Below, one piece after another: positions 26,129 through 35,044 of a stretch of DNA of 64,000 nt. The stretch is from positions 60,580 to 124,579 of the forward strand of contig NZ_JAPZVP010000017.1 of the NCBI RefSeq assembly GCF_027622875.1. The letters are read 5' to 3'. The translations under genes and the position numbers were made by a program. The number at the start of each line of letters is the position of its first letter. The first letter of the stretch is position 1. The stretch comes from Glycomyces luteolus. GTDB lineage: Bacteria; Actinomycetota; Actinomycetes; Mycobacteriales; Micromonosporaceae. Below the pieces are notes generated by a model. That model made no database searches, was not told the DNA's origin, and worked only from the letters and a program-made list of their open reading frames with translations.

Positions 26129-26623
26129 ATGCCCCCGAGGACCTCATCGAGGTCGAACCCGAATCAACACTGCGTCTCACCGCCCCGAGGTCCACCGTGC
26201 CAAGGGACCGAACGCGCGGTGGCCACGGCCGCGACCGGAGTCGCGCTCACCCCAGGGGCGCGCCACGTCGTGGCGCACGCCGCCGCCGTCCCCGGCGAGG
26301 GGTTGCTGCGTCTCGGCGGGGCCGACCATTCCCAGCTCGACCGCCTGCGTCGGGCTCGCCTGCGCCAGATGCGCCCGCAGCTCGAAGCACGCGCCCGTGC
26401 GATCAGGGATTCCCGCCCAGTACGGCTGGTCGTCGGGCCCGGGCGCCCCGAAGACCCGATCGCCGACCTGACCGCCCGCATCGGCGCCGACCTCGTCGTC
26501 ACCGGCACGAGACAGCGCGCCGGTCAACGGCAGGCACTACTCGGCAGCATCGGTCGGCACACGATCCGCCAGGCACCCTGCGATGTCCTGATCGCACACA
26601 CACCCGATCGGGCCCAACCATGA
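26129..26623 (+). pseudogene. Universal stress protein-like gene, N-terminal strand missing
   Basis: The C-terminal two thirds match the UspA fold: ADLVVTGTRQR, then the nucleotide loop G-x2-G-x9-G-[S/T] as GTRQRAGQRQALLGS, and the last strand APCDVLIAHT. The first strand with the usual DGS motif is absent. Upstream of ERAVATAATG the frame encodes non-family Pro/Arg-rich residues from the ATG at 26129. Either the start is GTG 26218 and the protein is truncated, or the 5' end is frameshifted. A working stress protein is doubtful. Confidence 0.55.
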
Positions 26624-26801
26624 GCAGCGATGCACCCCTCTGTATCAGCGGACTGCTCCCGCTCCGCTCGCGAGGCCGAAGCGCCGCTGATGGTGTGGTC
26701 GTCGTGGCCGAAGAGGATTGACGCCCTGTGAATTGCTCCGCCTGATCGCGACGACTCCGACCTATGATGTCGGTGAGCAACGCGCATCCCACGGAGTCGT
26801 C

Positions 26802-27326
26802 ATGAGGTCGAGGATCTTGTCCGCCGCTGCGGCAGTCGTTGCGGCGACATGTCTGTACGCCACGTCGGCGGCGGCGCGGGAGGGTGCGGAGACGGTCCCC
26901 GAGCAGCAGTTGATGCTCTCGATCAGTGTGCCGGGATCGGCGAATCTGGGCTCGGCAGCCCCCGGAGGGACGCTCACAGCCCAGCTGGGCACCGTCCGAG
27001 TGGCCGACACGCGGGGAGGGCAAGCGAGGAACTGGACCGTCTCGGTCACCTCTGAGGGCTTCACGTCGGGCGAGCACACGATCGAGTCGAGCGCGGTCCG
27101 TTACTGGTCGGGACCGGCCACTGCCTCCAACGGCGCCGGGCCGTTCAACCCGGGCCAGCCGAACGCCGCCAGCGCTGTAGCCCTCAACTCCCGGAGGACG
27201 GCGTTCTCCCGTGCCGGCGGGATCGGCAACAACGCTGTTTCCTGGGTTCCGAGCCTGTGGATCGAAATCCCCGAGACGGCGGCGGCCGGCACCTATACCG
27301 GCACCGTGACCCACTCCGTCCTTTGA
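26802..27326 (+). CDS. Secreted WxL-like domain protein, paralog 1
   Basis: 174 aa. Sec signal (1-24) is followed by an all-beta domain like the WxL domain, which in Gram-positives binds peptidoglycan non-covalently. The first WxL-type motif is RNWTVSVTSEGFTSG. The second, at the C-terminus, is TGTVTHSVL, with His where Trp is usual. ATG 26802 has CGGAG about 6 nt before it. A second paralog (28321) and a DUF916 protein (27354) lie next to it on the other strand, so the three make a small surface cluster. Confidence 0.65.
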   Translation: MRSRILSAAAAVVAATCLYATSAAAREGAETVPEQQLMLSISVPGSANLGSAAPGGTLTAQLGTVRVADTRGGQARNWTVSVTSEGFTSGEHTIESSAVRYWSGPATASNGAGPFNPGQPNAASAVALNSRRTAFSRAGGIGNNAVSWVPSLWIEIPETAAAGTYTGTVTHSVL

Positions 27327-27353
27327 GCCCCGAACCCCTCTTGGCGGTCGGGT

Positions 27354-28292
27354 TCAGCTTCGGCGCCGCAGGTACTTGCGGGCGAGCAACATGGCGGCGA
27401 GGGCCGCCGCCACGACGAGGCCGATGAGGAGCGCGGCGACCGCACCGACGGTGCCGCCATCGCTCGCCGTCTCGGTTTCGGGGAGGTTCACGACGGCCTC
27501 CCCCGACCGTTCGAGGTCACCACTGGAGAGGGTGACCCCGGCCCGCCAGGGACCTTCCGGGAGCGGCTCGTCGAGTTCGATCTCGGCCCTGCCCGATGCC
27601 CCGGGCGCTAGGGTGAGCGGCGATCGGGTCGCGAACGGCCCGGCGGTCATCGTCCCCTCCTGGCGCTCCAGCGTTGCCGTGCCGCCCACGTCGAGGGCGC
27701 GTTCACCGGTGTTGGTGACCTCGGCGCTCAGAACCGGCCACGATCCCGGTGGCGCTTCGAGCACTTCGATGTCGCCGAGCGCGAAATCGGAGGGCGGCTC
27801 GCCGCCTGGGCCGACGCTCAAGTAGACGCGGATGCCGACGCGGTTGATCTGCAGGACGGTGCTGTCTGCGGTCTGGGGTCCGGCGATCTCGGCCAGGATC
27901 GCCGCGTACCGTTCGCCTTCCGGAGCGGTCTTGGGCACGGCGATGGTGACGGTGACGCGCTCGATCTCGCCCGGCTCCAGGTCCAGGCTCGACGCCTCCA
28001 GGCTCGCCCATTCGCTCAAGTCGTTGCCGCCCGGGCCGTCGTCCGCGGTGAACTCTCCATCATGAACCGAGGCCGCGGCCGGGTACAGCTCGATGTGCTG
28101 CGGGTGATCCGAGGCGTTCTGGACCTCGACCTCGCGGTGGATCTCCGTACCGGGGCTGACGTGGTCGACGAGATACAACTGGTCGCGCTCGCCGCTGGCG
28201 GCGTCGGACTGGGCGACCAGCCGTATGCCGACGCTCCCGGAATCCGCTGCCTCGCCCGCGGCCGGTGGGGCGTAGGCGCACATGAACGCCAC
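27354..28292 (-). CDS. DUF916/WxL-associated membrane-anchored surface protein
   Basis: 312 aa from GTG 28292. Two immunoglobulin-like regions (about 20-140 and 140-270) match the DUF916/DUF3324 arrangement of cell-surface proteins that accompany WxL proteins. A C-terminal helix (about 280-305) and KYLRRRS tail anchor it in the membrane. The signal peptide begins upstream of the GTG: in-frame codons reading SRRLLSALAS continue back over the stop of the preceding WxL-like gene. The true start is therefore probably a CTG at 28310 or 28331, with coupled translation. Confidence 0.65.
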   Translation of the reverse strand: MAFMCAYAPPAAGEAADSGSVGIRLVAQSDAASGERDQLYLVDHVSPGTEIHREVEVQNASDHPQHIELYPAAASVHDGEFTADDGPGGNDLSEWASLEASSLDLEPGEIERVTVTIAVPKTAPEGERYAAILAEIAGPQTADSTVLQINRVGIRVYLSVGPGGEPPSDFALGDIEVLEAPPGSWPVLSAEVTNTGERALDVGGTATLERQEGTMTAGPFATRSPLTLAPGASGRAEIELDEPLPEGPWRAGVTLSSGDLERSGEAVVNLPETETASDGGTVGAVAALLIGLVVAAALAAMLLARKYLRRRS

Positions 28293-28320
28293 GGAGGCGA
28301 GTGCGCTCAGAAGTCTGCGG

Positions 28321-28860
28321 CTACAGGACAGTGTGGGTCACCGTTCCCCTGTACGTGCCGGTGACGGCCGCGGCAGGAATGGCGATTTCCAGCGTCGGGT
28401 TCCATGTGGCCGAGTTACTGCCCACGCCCACGCCCGCGGTCAGGGCGAAGGCGGTGCGCTGCTGGTTGAGGACCACCGCGCTCGCCGCGATCACCTGGCC
28501 CGGAAGGAACGTCCCGGTCCCTGAGGCCGCTGTCGCGGCTCCCGACCAGTACTCGACCGCGCTGTTGGGAATGGTCTCATCGGCGGTGCCGCCGCCGGTC
28601 GTGAATGCGGTCGAAGTCACCGACGCGGTCCAAGCGGCGACCAGTGCCGCGCGCTCATCGGTCACGGTGACAGCGCCTATCTGGCCCGTCTGGGTCTGGC
28701 CGGGATCACCGGTGCCGAGATCGGCGTCGGCTGGAACGCTGACGGCAAGCGAACCGGCCTGGACGGCGAACGTGACCGAAGTGTCCTGCGCCGACGCCGG
28801 CAACGCCCACGCGGCCAGCACCGACACCAGCACCGTAATGAAGCAGACCCTCGATCTCAT
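28321..28860 (-). CDS. Secreted WxL-like domain protein, paralog 2
   Basis: 179 aa from ATG 28860 (GGGAG about 6 nt upstream; an earlier in-frame start at 28884 lacks this site). Signal peptide ends at PASA. It shares with the 26802 protein the strand AAWTASVTSTAFTTGGG, the EYWSG motif, GPFxPGQ-like turns and the C-terminal GTVTHTVL. It is co-transcribed with the DUF916 gene downstream, which overlaps or nearly overlaps its stop. It probably displays or binds at the cell wall; the ligand is unknown. Confidence 0.65.
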   Translation of the reverse strand: MRSRVCFITVLVSVLAAWALPASAQDTSVTFAVQAGSLAVSVPADADLGTGDPGQTQTGQIGAVTVTDERAALVAAWTASVTSTAFTTGGGTADETIPNSAVEYWSGAATAASGTGTFLPGQVIAASAVVLNQQRTAFALTAGVGVGSNSATWNPTLEIAIPAAAVTGTYRGTVTHTVL

Positions 28861-29261
28861 CAGAACTCCCGGACGAATTCGCACCGTTCCGGCTCATCCT
28901 AGGAGCAGGCGAGCAGCCGGACGCGGATTCGCCGCAACCCGCGCGCCGAACGCATGCCGATCGGAGCGCCCCGGCGCCTTCGCGGCTTCGTGCAGCCGCG
29001 ACGAGACGGGCCGACATGCCCTGGCCGATCCTGGAGTGTGGCGAACTTTGTCACGTGCTGGGCCTTGCTCGCTACATTCGGGCTCCCAATGCGGCGCGAG
29101 CCTTCTGTGCCAAGGAATCACCCGCGAACCAGCTGCTTTCTAGGAGACGATGACCGTCGCGGCGACAGTCGGTGTAGACCGGCTTGCCGTCGGCATCACG
29201 ATCCAGTGCCACGGCGTTCATCTGCACGAAGGCGGAGATAGCGGAAGGGGGAGCCAAGATC
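28861..29261. other. 401-bp divergent gap, no gene supported
   Basis: Lies between the WxL-like operon (minus) and the PAS-SpoIIE gene (plus). It should hold promoters in both directions, but no clear -35/-10 pair or strong repeat was seen. Confidence 0.35.
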
Positions 29262-30536
29262 ATGGATAGGACGCCTGGGGCGCAGAGTCGGCCGTCAATG
29301 ACGGACATGGATTACGCATCGATCTTCGAGGCGACCCCCAATCCGTGTCTGGTGCTCGCGCCGGATCTGGTGATCGTTGAGGTCAACCGAGCCTTTCTCA
29401 AGGTCACCGGCCGCAACCGTGAGGAACTGCTCGGGCGCCACCTCTTCAACGCCTTCCCGGGGAACCCGGCCGATCCCGAGGCGGACGGCGTGCGGAACCT
29501 GAGCGCCTCGCTGGAAAGAGTCCTCGAAATGCGTGAGCCGGACACTATGGCGCTGCAGAAGTACGACATCGCCGTCGCTGGTCGGCCCGGCGTGTACGAG
29601 GAGCGCTGGTGGTCCCCGATCAGCACTCCGATCTTGGGCCCGGACCGCGCGGTCAAGTGGATCCTCATTCGGATTGAGGACGTGACCTCGTTCGTCAAGG
29701 CCCTCGCCTCCGGGGACTGGCCGCTGGCGGGAACGTCGATCGAGAGGAAGGGCTTGGAGGCCGAGCTGTACGCACGGGCCCGCGAGCTGCATCATCTCAA
29801 CCAGGAACTGCGGGAGGCCCACAGCCGCGAGCACGCAGTGACTGTCGCCCTGCAGAAGATCATGCTGATGACGCCGGACTTCGAGCACCACGACGACGTT
29901 GCGGTGCGCTACCTGCCGGCAGATGACTCCCTGACCGTGTCCGGGGATTGGTACGACTTGATCGACCTGCCGGGAGGCCGCGTTGCGCTGACGGTCGGCG
30001 ACGTCGTCGGCCACGGCCTGGAGGCCGCCGCGGTCATGGGCATGATGCGCAGTGTGCTGAACGCCGCCGTCCGCGATTCGGAGCGGCCCGCTCACGCCCT
30101 GGAGCTCCTGGAACTCTTCGCCCGCTCGATGGAGGGCGCCCTGAACACCACGGCCATCAACGCGATGGTGGATCCCGACAATCGGCTGATCACCTACAGC
30201 AACGCGGGGCATCCGCCACTGGTCCTGGTGCACGCGGACGGCGAGTGCGAGCTGCTGGACCAGGTCGTCGACCCGCCGCTCGGCGCGCGCCCCCAGCACG
30301 TCCCCGCCTCACAGGCCGGGCATTCCTACATCCCCGGTGACACGCTCGTGCTCTATACCGACGGGTTGATCGAGCGTCGCGGTGAGGACATCGACGCGGG
30401 GCTCGATCGCCTCATCTCGACGTTGAGGCAGCACAGCACCGACAACCCGGAACTCCTGGCCGACGTGCTGATGTCCGACGTCGGTGCGGGTGGAGGCGGA
30501 CGCGACGACATCTCCCTGATCGTCTTCCGGCTGTGA
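29262..30536 (+). CDS. PAS-SpoIIE PP2C-type serine/threonine phosphatase
   Basis: 424 aa, soluble. A PAS domain (about 14-135, FEATPNPCLVLAPDLVIVEVN) is followed by a coiled linker (about 150-195, RARELHHLNQELREAHSREH) and a SpoIIE/RsbU-type PP2C domain (about 205-424). Metal-binding Asp residues are in SGDWYDLIDLP, VGDVVGHGLEAA, LYTDGLIE and GRDDISLIVF. Such enzymes dephosphorylate anti-anti-sigma factors in partner-switching networks of stress or development. No anti-sigma, STAS or sigma gene is adjacent, so the target is elsewhere. ATG 29262 has GGGGGAG 9 nt upstream. Confidence 0.9.
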   Translation: MDRTPGAQSRPSMTDMDYASIFEATPNPCLVLAPDLVIVEVNRAFLKVTGRNREELLGRHLFNAFPGNPADPEADGVRNLSASLERVLEMREPDTMALQKYDIAVAGRPGVYEERWWSPISTPILGPDRAVKWILIRIEDVTSFVKALASGDWPLAGTSIERKGLEAELYARARELHHLNQELREAHSREHAVTVALQKIMLMTPDFEHHDDVAVRYLPADDSLTVSGDWYDLIDLPGGRVALTVGDVVGHGLEAAAVMGMMRSVLNAAVRDSERPAHALELLELFARSMEGALNTTAINAMVDPDNRLITYSNAGHPPLVLVHADGECELLDQVVDPPLGARPQHVPASQAGHSYIPGDTLVLYTDGLIERRGEDIDAGLDRLISTLRQHSTDNPELLADVLMSDVGAGGGGRDDISLIVFRL

Positions 30537-30619
30537 CCGCGATCGGCGTGCGGCCGAGCCCGCATGTGACCGTGAAGTCCGAGGCCCCTTGGGGCGGGAC
30601 ATGCTCCAGTCGCAACCGG

Positions 30620-31411
30620 TCACACATGCTCATACACGGTCATAAGTCGAGCACAGGATCCCGCAAGGACCGCCAAGGTGGTGATTTCGGCCAGGATGGC
30701 TGCAGCTCCTAGGATGTCTCCGGCGGGGCCTAGTCGGCGGTTCCAGTAGCGGGCAGTCGTGTGAACCACTGCCATCGCGATTGCTATGGACGCCACGGTG
30801 ATCGGCCAGGCTTCGGGGGTGATCGCGGCTGTGGCCACAGCTGCGGCGGCGGTCACGATCACCGCAACCGCAAGGGCTCCTCCGGTGGCGGCTTCGGCCG
30901 GGCCGTTCGCCAGGGAGTCGCTTCTCGGCCTGGTGGTCCTCAGTAGGCAGACGAGGGCCAGGCGACCCGCGACCGGGGCCAGAGCGATGGCGGGCCAGGA
31001 ATCCGGAGTGGCTATGACCGCCGCCAACAAGGCGAAGCGGAGTATCAGGGTGGTTATCAGTGCGGCCGCGCCTACCGCGCCGATTCTCGGGTCCTTCATG
31101 ACCTCGCCTACCCGGTCGGGTGGACGGTGACTGGCCAGGCCGTCCGCGGTGTCGGCGACACCGTCGAGGTGCAGGCCGCCCGTGATCGCGAAGTCGATCG
31201 CGAGCACCAGTGCGGCGGCCACCAATGGGCCTCCGATATGGAGTCCGAGGAAGGCCGCCGCCGCCCAGACCGAACCGATGACCAGTCCCACCAACGGGAA
31301 CGCCGCCACCGCCGCGCGGCCCAGGGGCCACCTTCCGCGGACCGGGAGAACCGTCAGGAAGCCGAGGGCGGCGCGCAGCGGGGCACCGGTCAGGGCTCGG
31401 AGTGCCTTCAT
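30620..31411 (-). CDS. cobS: Adenosylcobinamide-GDP ribazoletransferase
   Basis: Membrane cobalamin synthase of 263 aa that joins AdoCbi-GDP to alpha-ribazole (phosphate) in the last assembly step. Multiple transmembrane segments are evident and the signature GGLHLDGVADTADGLASH carries the acidic metal ligands. It is the last gene of the 20-gene cobalamin operon and its ATG overlaps the cobT stop by 4 bp. The convergent PAS-SpoIIE gene ends 83 bp beyond. Confidence 0.93.
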   Translation of the reverse strand: MKALRALTGAPLRAALGFLTVLPVRGRWPLGRAAVAAFPLVGLVIGSVWAAAAFLGLHIGGPLVAAALVLAIDFAITGGLHLDGVADTADGLASHRPPDRVGEVMKDPRIGAVGAAALITTLILRFALLAAVIATPDSWPAIALAPVAGRLALVCLLRTTRPRSDSLANGPAEAATGGALAVAVIVTAAAAVATAAITPEAWPITVASIAIAMAVVHTTARYWNRRLGPAGDILGAAAILAEITTLAVLAGSCARLMTVYEHV

Positions 31412-32454
31412 CAGGCGCCGAGTTCGTCCAGGCCCGCCACTTCGCGCAGGACCGCGGCGGCGCTCCGGACGATCGGGACCGCCAAGAGCGCGCCCGTGCC
31501 TTCGCCGAGGCGCAACTCCAGATCGAGGATCGGTTCGAGGCCGAGGTGAGCCAGACCCGCCGACGCCCCGGGCTCCACCGACCGGTGGCCAGCGATCAGG
31601 TATCCGAGGACGTCGGGGCACAGCGCGACCGCCGCGAGGGCGGCGGCCACCGTGTTGACGCCGTCCAGCAGGACCGGGACGCGCCGGGCCGCAGCGGCGA
31701 GGGCGACTCCGGCCAGTGCGGCGTGTTCGAGGCCGCCGAGGGAGGCCAGGGTCCGCAGCGGGTCCCGGTCCTCGCCGTGCCGGGCCAGCGCATCGGCGAC
31801 CACGGTCTTCTTCAGGTCGAGGGTGCGGTCGTCGATACCCGTGCCGCGCCCCGTCACCAGATCGGCGCTCTGTCCGGTGAATGCCGCGATGAGGGCAGCC
31901 GACGGGGTCGTGTTCGCGATGCCCATGTCCCCCAGGGCGAGCAGGTCCGCGCCGGTGTCGATCATGCGGTCGGCGAGGGCCGCTCCGGCAAGGATTGCGG
32001 CGGTGCATTCGTCCACGGTCATCGCCGGTTCGACGTGTAGGTCACGGGTGCCGTTCATGATGCCTGCGGTGCGGATCACCGGGTGATCGGCCGGCGGCTT
32101 GGCGATCCCGGCGTCGAGCACCATGACGCGCACGCCGCAGGCGGAGGCGATGGCGTTCGCGCTGGCGCGCCCGGCGCAGAAGCTCTCGACCATGAGCGTC
32201 GTGATCTCCTGCGGCCAAGGGCTCACCCCTTGGGCGTGGACGCCGTGGTCGCCGGCGGCGATGATGAGGCCGGGGTTGCCGACGGCGGGCGGGGGGCAGA
32301 CCCGGGCGATGGTGGCGAGCTGTGCGGCGAGGGTCTCGAGGCGGCCCAGGCTCCCTTGGGGTTTGGCGAGGCCGCTGTGGCGCTGGTCGGCCATGAGGGC
32401 GAATCGGTCTTCTACGGGTTCAACGGCTTCGACAAGGGTGGCGAGGTCGTTCAT
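31411..32454 (-). CDS. cobT: Nicotinate-nucleotide:dimethylbenzimidazole phosphoribosyltransferase
   Basis: 347 aa, the usual family length. It activates the lower-ligand base as alpha-ribazole phosphate from NaMN. Signatures are KPQGSLGRLETLA near residue 35, GDMGIANTTPSAAL and GRGTGIDD in the middle, and RLGEGTGA towards the C-terminus, which carries the catalytic Glu. The start overlaps the stop of the cobU-cobC fusion (ATGA). No bluB for DMB synthesis is seen in the window, so the base must be made or taken up elsewhere. Confidence 0.95.
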   Translation of the reverse strand: MNDLATLVEAVEPVEDRFALMADQRHSGLAKPQGSLGRLETLAAQLATIARVCPPPAVGNPGLIIAAGDHGVHAQGVSPWPQEITTLMVESFCAGRASANAIASACGVRVMVLDAGIAKPPADHPVIRTAGIMNGTRDLHVEPAMTVDECTAAILAGAALADRMIDTGADLLALGDMGIANTTPSAALIAAFTGQSADLVTGRGTGIDDRTLDLKKTVVADALARHGEDRDPLRTLASLGGLEHAALAGVALAAAARRVPVLLDGVNTVAAALAAVALCPDVLGYLIAGHRSVEPGASAGLAHLGLEPILDLELRLGEGTGALLAVPIVRSAAAVLREVAGLDELGA

Positions 32455-34124
32455 GTCGCGCCTTTCAGGTTGCGGATGATCGCTGCTCGGAGTCGTTCTG
32501 AGGTGGGTTCGTCCCGAACGGCGATGCGGAGGTAATGGGGATCGAGTCCAGGGAAGGTGTCGCCGCGGCGCAGGGCCAGTCCGTCGGCGAGCAGGCTTTC
32601 GCGCAGGTCGGGCAGCTCGGTGCGGATGAGCACGAAGTTGGCCGAGGCAGGCCAGGTTCGCAGGCCGGGGATGTCGGCCAGGGCGGCCAGGAGTGCTTCG
32701 CGTTCGCGGGCGACGCGGCGGGCGCGTTCGAGGCGCTCGTCCTCAGCCGCGACGCAGGCCTTGATCGCTTCGAGGCCTATGGAACTGACCGGCCATGGCT
32801 GGCGGGCCGCGTCGAGGCGGGCGACAGTGGTCGCATCGGCCAGCAGATAGCCGACGCGCAGACCCGCGATGCCCCAGAGCTTGGTCAGGCTGCGGACGAC
32901 CACGAGGCCGGGCAGGTCGGCGCGGGCGGCAAGGTCACCGCCGTCGGGGAGAAAGTCCGCGAAGGCCTCATCGATGACGGTGACTCTGCCTGGGCGGCAG
33001 AGCGGTTCGATCACTGCGACGGGATCGAGCGCCCCGGTGGGGTTGTCGGGGCGGGTGATGAGGACGAAGTCGGCCTCCTCCGGAACGTCGGCGGGGTCGA
33101 GTCGCCACTGCTCGGGTTCGCGGAAGACTCGATGGACGTGGACGCCGGCCGCGCGCAGGGCCGCTTCGCCTTCGGTGAAGGTCGGGTGGACGATGGCGGC
33201 GAGGCTGGGCTTCAGGACCTGGGCGAGCAGCCAGAACGCCTCGGCCGCGCCGTTGAGCGGAAGGCATTCGGCGGCGTTGCGGCCATGCCGGGCCGCCGCG
33301 GCCTCGCGGGCGGCGTGCTGGTCGGGGTAGCCGGCGAGGTCGACGACGGCCCGGGTCAGGCGGTCGGCCAGCCATTTGGGCGGTCCTTCGAGGACGTTGA
33401 CCGCCAGGTCGATCGCGCCCGCGGGGACCTGGGTGTCGCCGTGGTCGCGCAGCCAGGGTTCTCCCGCCGCTGGGATCTCGTGGCGCCCTTCGGAAGCGGA
33501 GCCGAGGCCTGCTTCCTGGACGCAGGGTTCGTCGATGAGAGGGATCGCGGGAACCGGTCCGTCCGGGGTCGGCAGCGGGATCGCACGGCCCGCGACGACG
33601 AGTTCGCATTGCTCGGCGTGCGAGCTGAGCGTCTGCACCACTTCGCCGTGCAGGTCCAGCCAGCGGCGCGACGAGGCATGCGGCGGGAGCAGGCCGAGGT
33701 TGCTCTGGCCGGCGGCGACGATCACCGGGGCCGGGCGGGCTACCGCGAGGTCGCGCCAGACTCGTGCGTGGTCCAGCACCCGGTCCCACGACGCGCGTCC
33801 GGTCTCGCCGAGCCCTGCGACGTCGTCCTCGGTCCACAGTCCGGCCCGGGTCATCTGGTCGGTGATCCAGCCGTCGAGGTCGTCGACGAGAACGCAGTGT
33901 TCCGGCGGCAGTTCCTTCAGGGCCGCGGCGAGGTCGGTGGTCTCGACCGTCTGCCAGTCGGCGGGGCGGCGGTTGCGATGTCGGCGGACCCGCTCGCCCA
34001 TTTCGGGGTCGTCGGCCTTGCCGGTCGCGACGTAGGCGACGGGGCCGCCGCTCGCGGCGGCCAGGTGCTCGGCGCGGGCGCTCTTGCCCGAGCGGGTGCC
34101 GCCGAGGACGAGGTGGAGGGTCAT
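32451..34124 (-). CDS. cobUC: CobU-CobC fusion: adenosylcobinamide kinase/guanylyltransferase plus threonine-phosphate decarboxylase-like domain
   Basis: 557 aa with two enzymes in one chain. Residues 1-190 are CobU/CobP: P-loop LVLGGTRSGKSARAEHLA, then VAYVATGKADDPEMGERV with the guanylylated region and LVDDLDGW. Residues about 215-557 are a PLP-dependent aminotransferase-fold protein of the CobC/CobD type. The PLP Lys lies in VVVRSLTKLWGIAGLRVGY, and LITRPDNPTG and RIAVRDE are the phosphate- and substrate-binding parts. It supplies (R)-1-aminopropan-2-ol phosphate and also activates cobinamide. Frame is continuous without internal stop, so the fusion is real. Both ends overlap neighbours by 4 bp. 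Confidence 0.92.
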   Translation of the reverse strand: MTLHLVLGGTRSGKSARAEHLAAASGGPVAYVATGKADDPEMGERVRRHRNRRPADWQTVETTDLAAALKELPPEHCVLVDDLDGWITDQMTRAGLWTEDDVAGLGETGRASWDRVLDHARVWRDLAVARPAPVIVAAGQSNLGLLPPHASSRRWLDLHGEVVQTLSSHAEQCELVVAGRAIPLPTPDGPVPAIPLIDEPCVQEAGLGSASEGRHEIPAAGEPWLRDHGDTQVPAGAIDLAVNVLEGPPKWLADRLTRAVVDLAGYPDQHAAREAAAARHGRNAAECLPLNGAAEAFWLLAQVLKPSLAAIVHPTFTEGEAALRAAGVHVHRVFREPEQWRLDPADVPEEADFVLITRPDNPTGALDPVAVIEPLCRPGRVTVIDEAFADFLPDGGDLAARADLPGLVVVRSLTKLWGIAGLRVGYLLADATTVARLDAARQPWPVSSIGLEAIKACVAAEDERLERARRVAREREALLAALADIPGLRTWPASANFVLIRTELPDLRESLLADGLALRRGDTFPGLDPHYLRIAVRDEPTSERLRAAIIRNLKGAT

Positions 34125-35044
34125 TGAGCGCGCTCCGCGTGGTGCTGCTGGTGGTGGTCGTGGGCGTGGTCGCCGTGGTGGTGGGCGTGGGTCCCCGGGT
34201 CGTCCGGGTGGTAGTGGAGCGTCTGGGGCGCGCCGACGCGGTGCTCGAAGCCCGGCAGGGCGACCCGGTACTGGCAGGTGTCGCAGTTGACGCGGACCTG
34301 CCCGGACTCGGTTTCGTCGGCGCGGGCCAGCAGGGCTTCGGCCACGGCCCGGTCGGGGCCGAGGTAGGGCGCGTCGATGACGGCGACGTCGGGGTTGGCG
34401 GCGGCCCATTCGTGGGTCTGCTGCCGGATGCGCCGCTCCAGGACGCCGGTGAACAGGAAGTACGGCAGCAGCGCGATCCGCTTGGCGCCCAAGGCGCGGC
34501 AGCGTTCGAGCGCCTCGGGCACCGAGGGCTGGGCGAGGCTGACGAAGCCGGCCTCGACGATCGGCCAGGGGCGGCCCTCCCAGAGCAGGCGAGCGGCTTT
34601 GAACAGGTCGCCGTTGGCGTCGGGGTCGGAGGTGCCGCGTCCGATGAGGATGACGGCGGTCTCCTCTCGTTCGGATTCGGGGACGGCCTCGCGCAGACGC
34701 CGATCGGTCAGCTCCAGGATTTCGGGCCGGATGCCCAGCGGCGCGCCGTAAGTGAAGGTGACGTGCGGGTGCCGGTCGCGCTCGGCGGCGATGGCCGCCG
34801 GGACGTCGCCCTTGGCGTGGCCCGCACCGAGCAGGACCAGGGGCTGGATGGTCATGCGGTCGACCCCGTCGGCGACGGCCGCCGCGACTGCCTCGCTGAT
34901 CGGCGGCGGGCACAGTTCCAGAAAGGACAGGTCGGCGCGGAGGTTCGGGCGCAGGGCGCGGACCTCCTCCAGCAGCTGGAACGACTCGGCCTGCCCGGCC
35001 GGGTCGGTGGTGCCGTGGGCGACGATCATCAACTGGTGGCTCAT
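34121..35044 (-). CDS. cbiX: Sirohydrochlorin cobaltochelatase, CbiX(L)-type with CxxC and His-rich tail
   Basis: 307 aa, long form with two CbiX repeats. Catalytic His residues are in MIVAHGTTDP and GAGHAKGDVP. Near residue 265 is NCDTCQYRV, a CxxC motif. The last 30 residues contain a dozen His (HYHPDD, HAHHHGDHAHDHH). Known CbiX(L) enzymes carry a CxxC-linked Fe-S centre and a His-rich tail, thought to buffer cobalt, and insert cobalt early, at sirohydrochlorin. Its presence beside the late chelatase CobN is unusual. It could instead serve siroheme, but the operon position favours cobalamin. Confidence 0.88.
   Translation of the reverse strand: MSHQLMIVAHGTTDPAGQAESFQLLEEVRALRPNLRADLSFLELCPPPISEAVAAAVADGVDRMTIQPLVLLGAGHAKGDVPAAIAAERDRHPHVTFTYGAPLGIRPEILELTDRRLREAVPESEREETAVILIGRGTSDPDANGDLFKAARLLWEGRPWPIVEAGFVSLAQPSVPEALERCRALGAKRIALLPYFLFTGVLERRIRQQTHEWAAANPDVAVIDAPYLGPDRAVAEALLARADETESGQVRVNCDTCQYRVALPGFEHRVGAPQTLHYHPDDPGTHAHHHGDHAHDHHQQHHAERAQ

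Noticed and set aside
29072..29308. Minus-strand frame opposite the start of the PAS-SpoIIE gene
   Set aside because: No ribosome site, no known motif, and it overlaps the well-supported start of the phosphatase gene.
30584..30595. Short GCCCC-TT-GGGGC hairpin between the PAS-SpoIIE gene and cobS
   Set aside because: Only 5 bp with a 2-base loop; too weak to call a terminator despite the convergent position.
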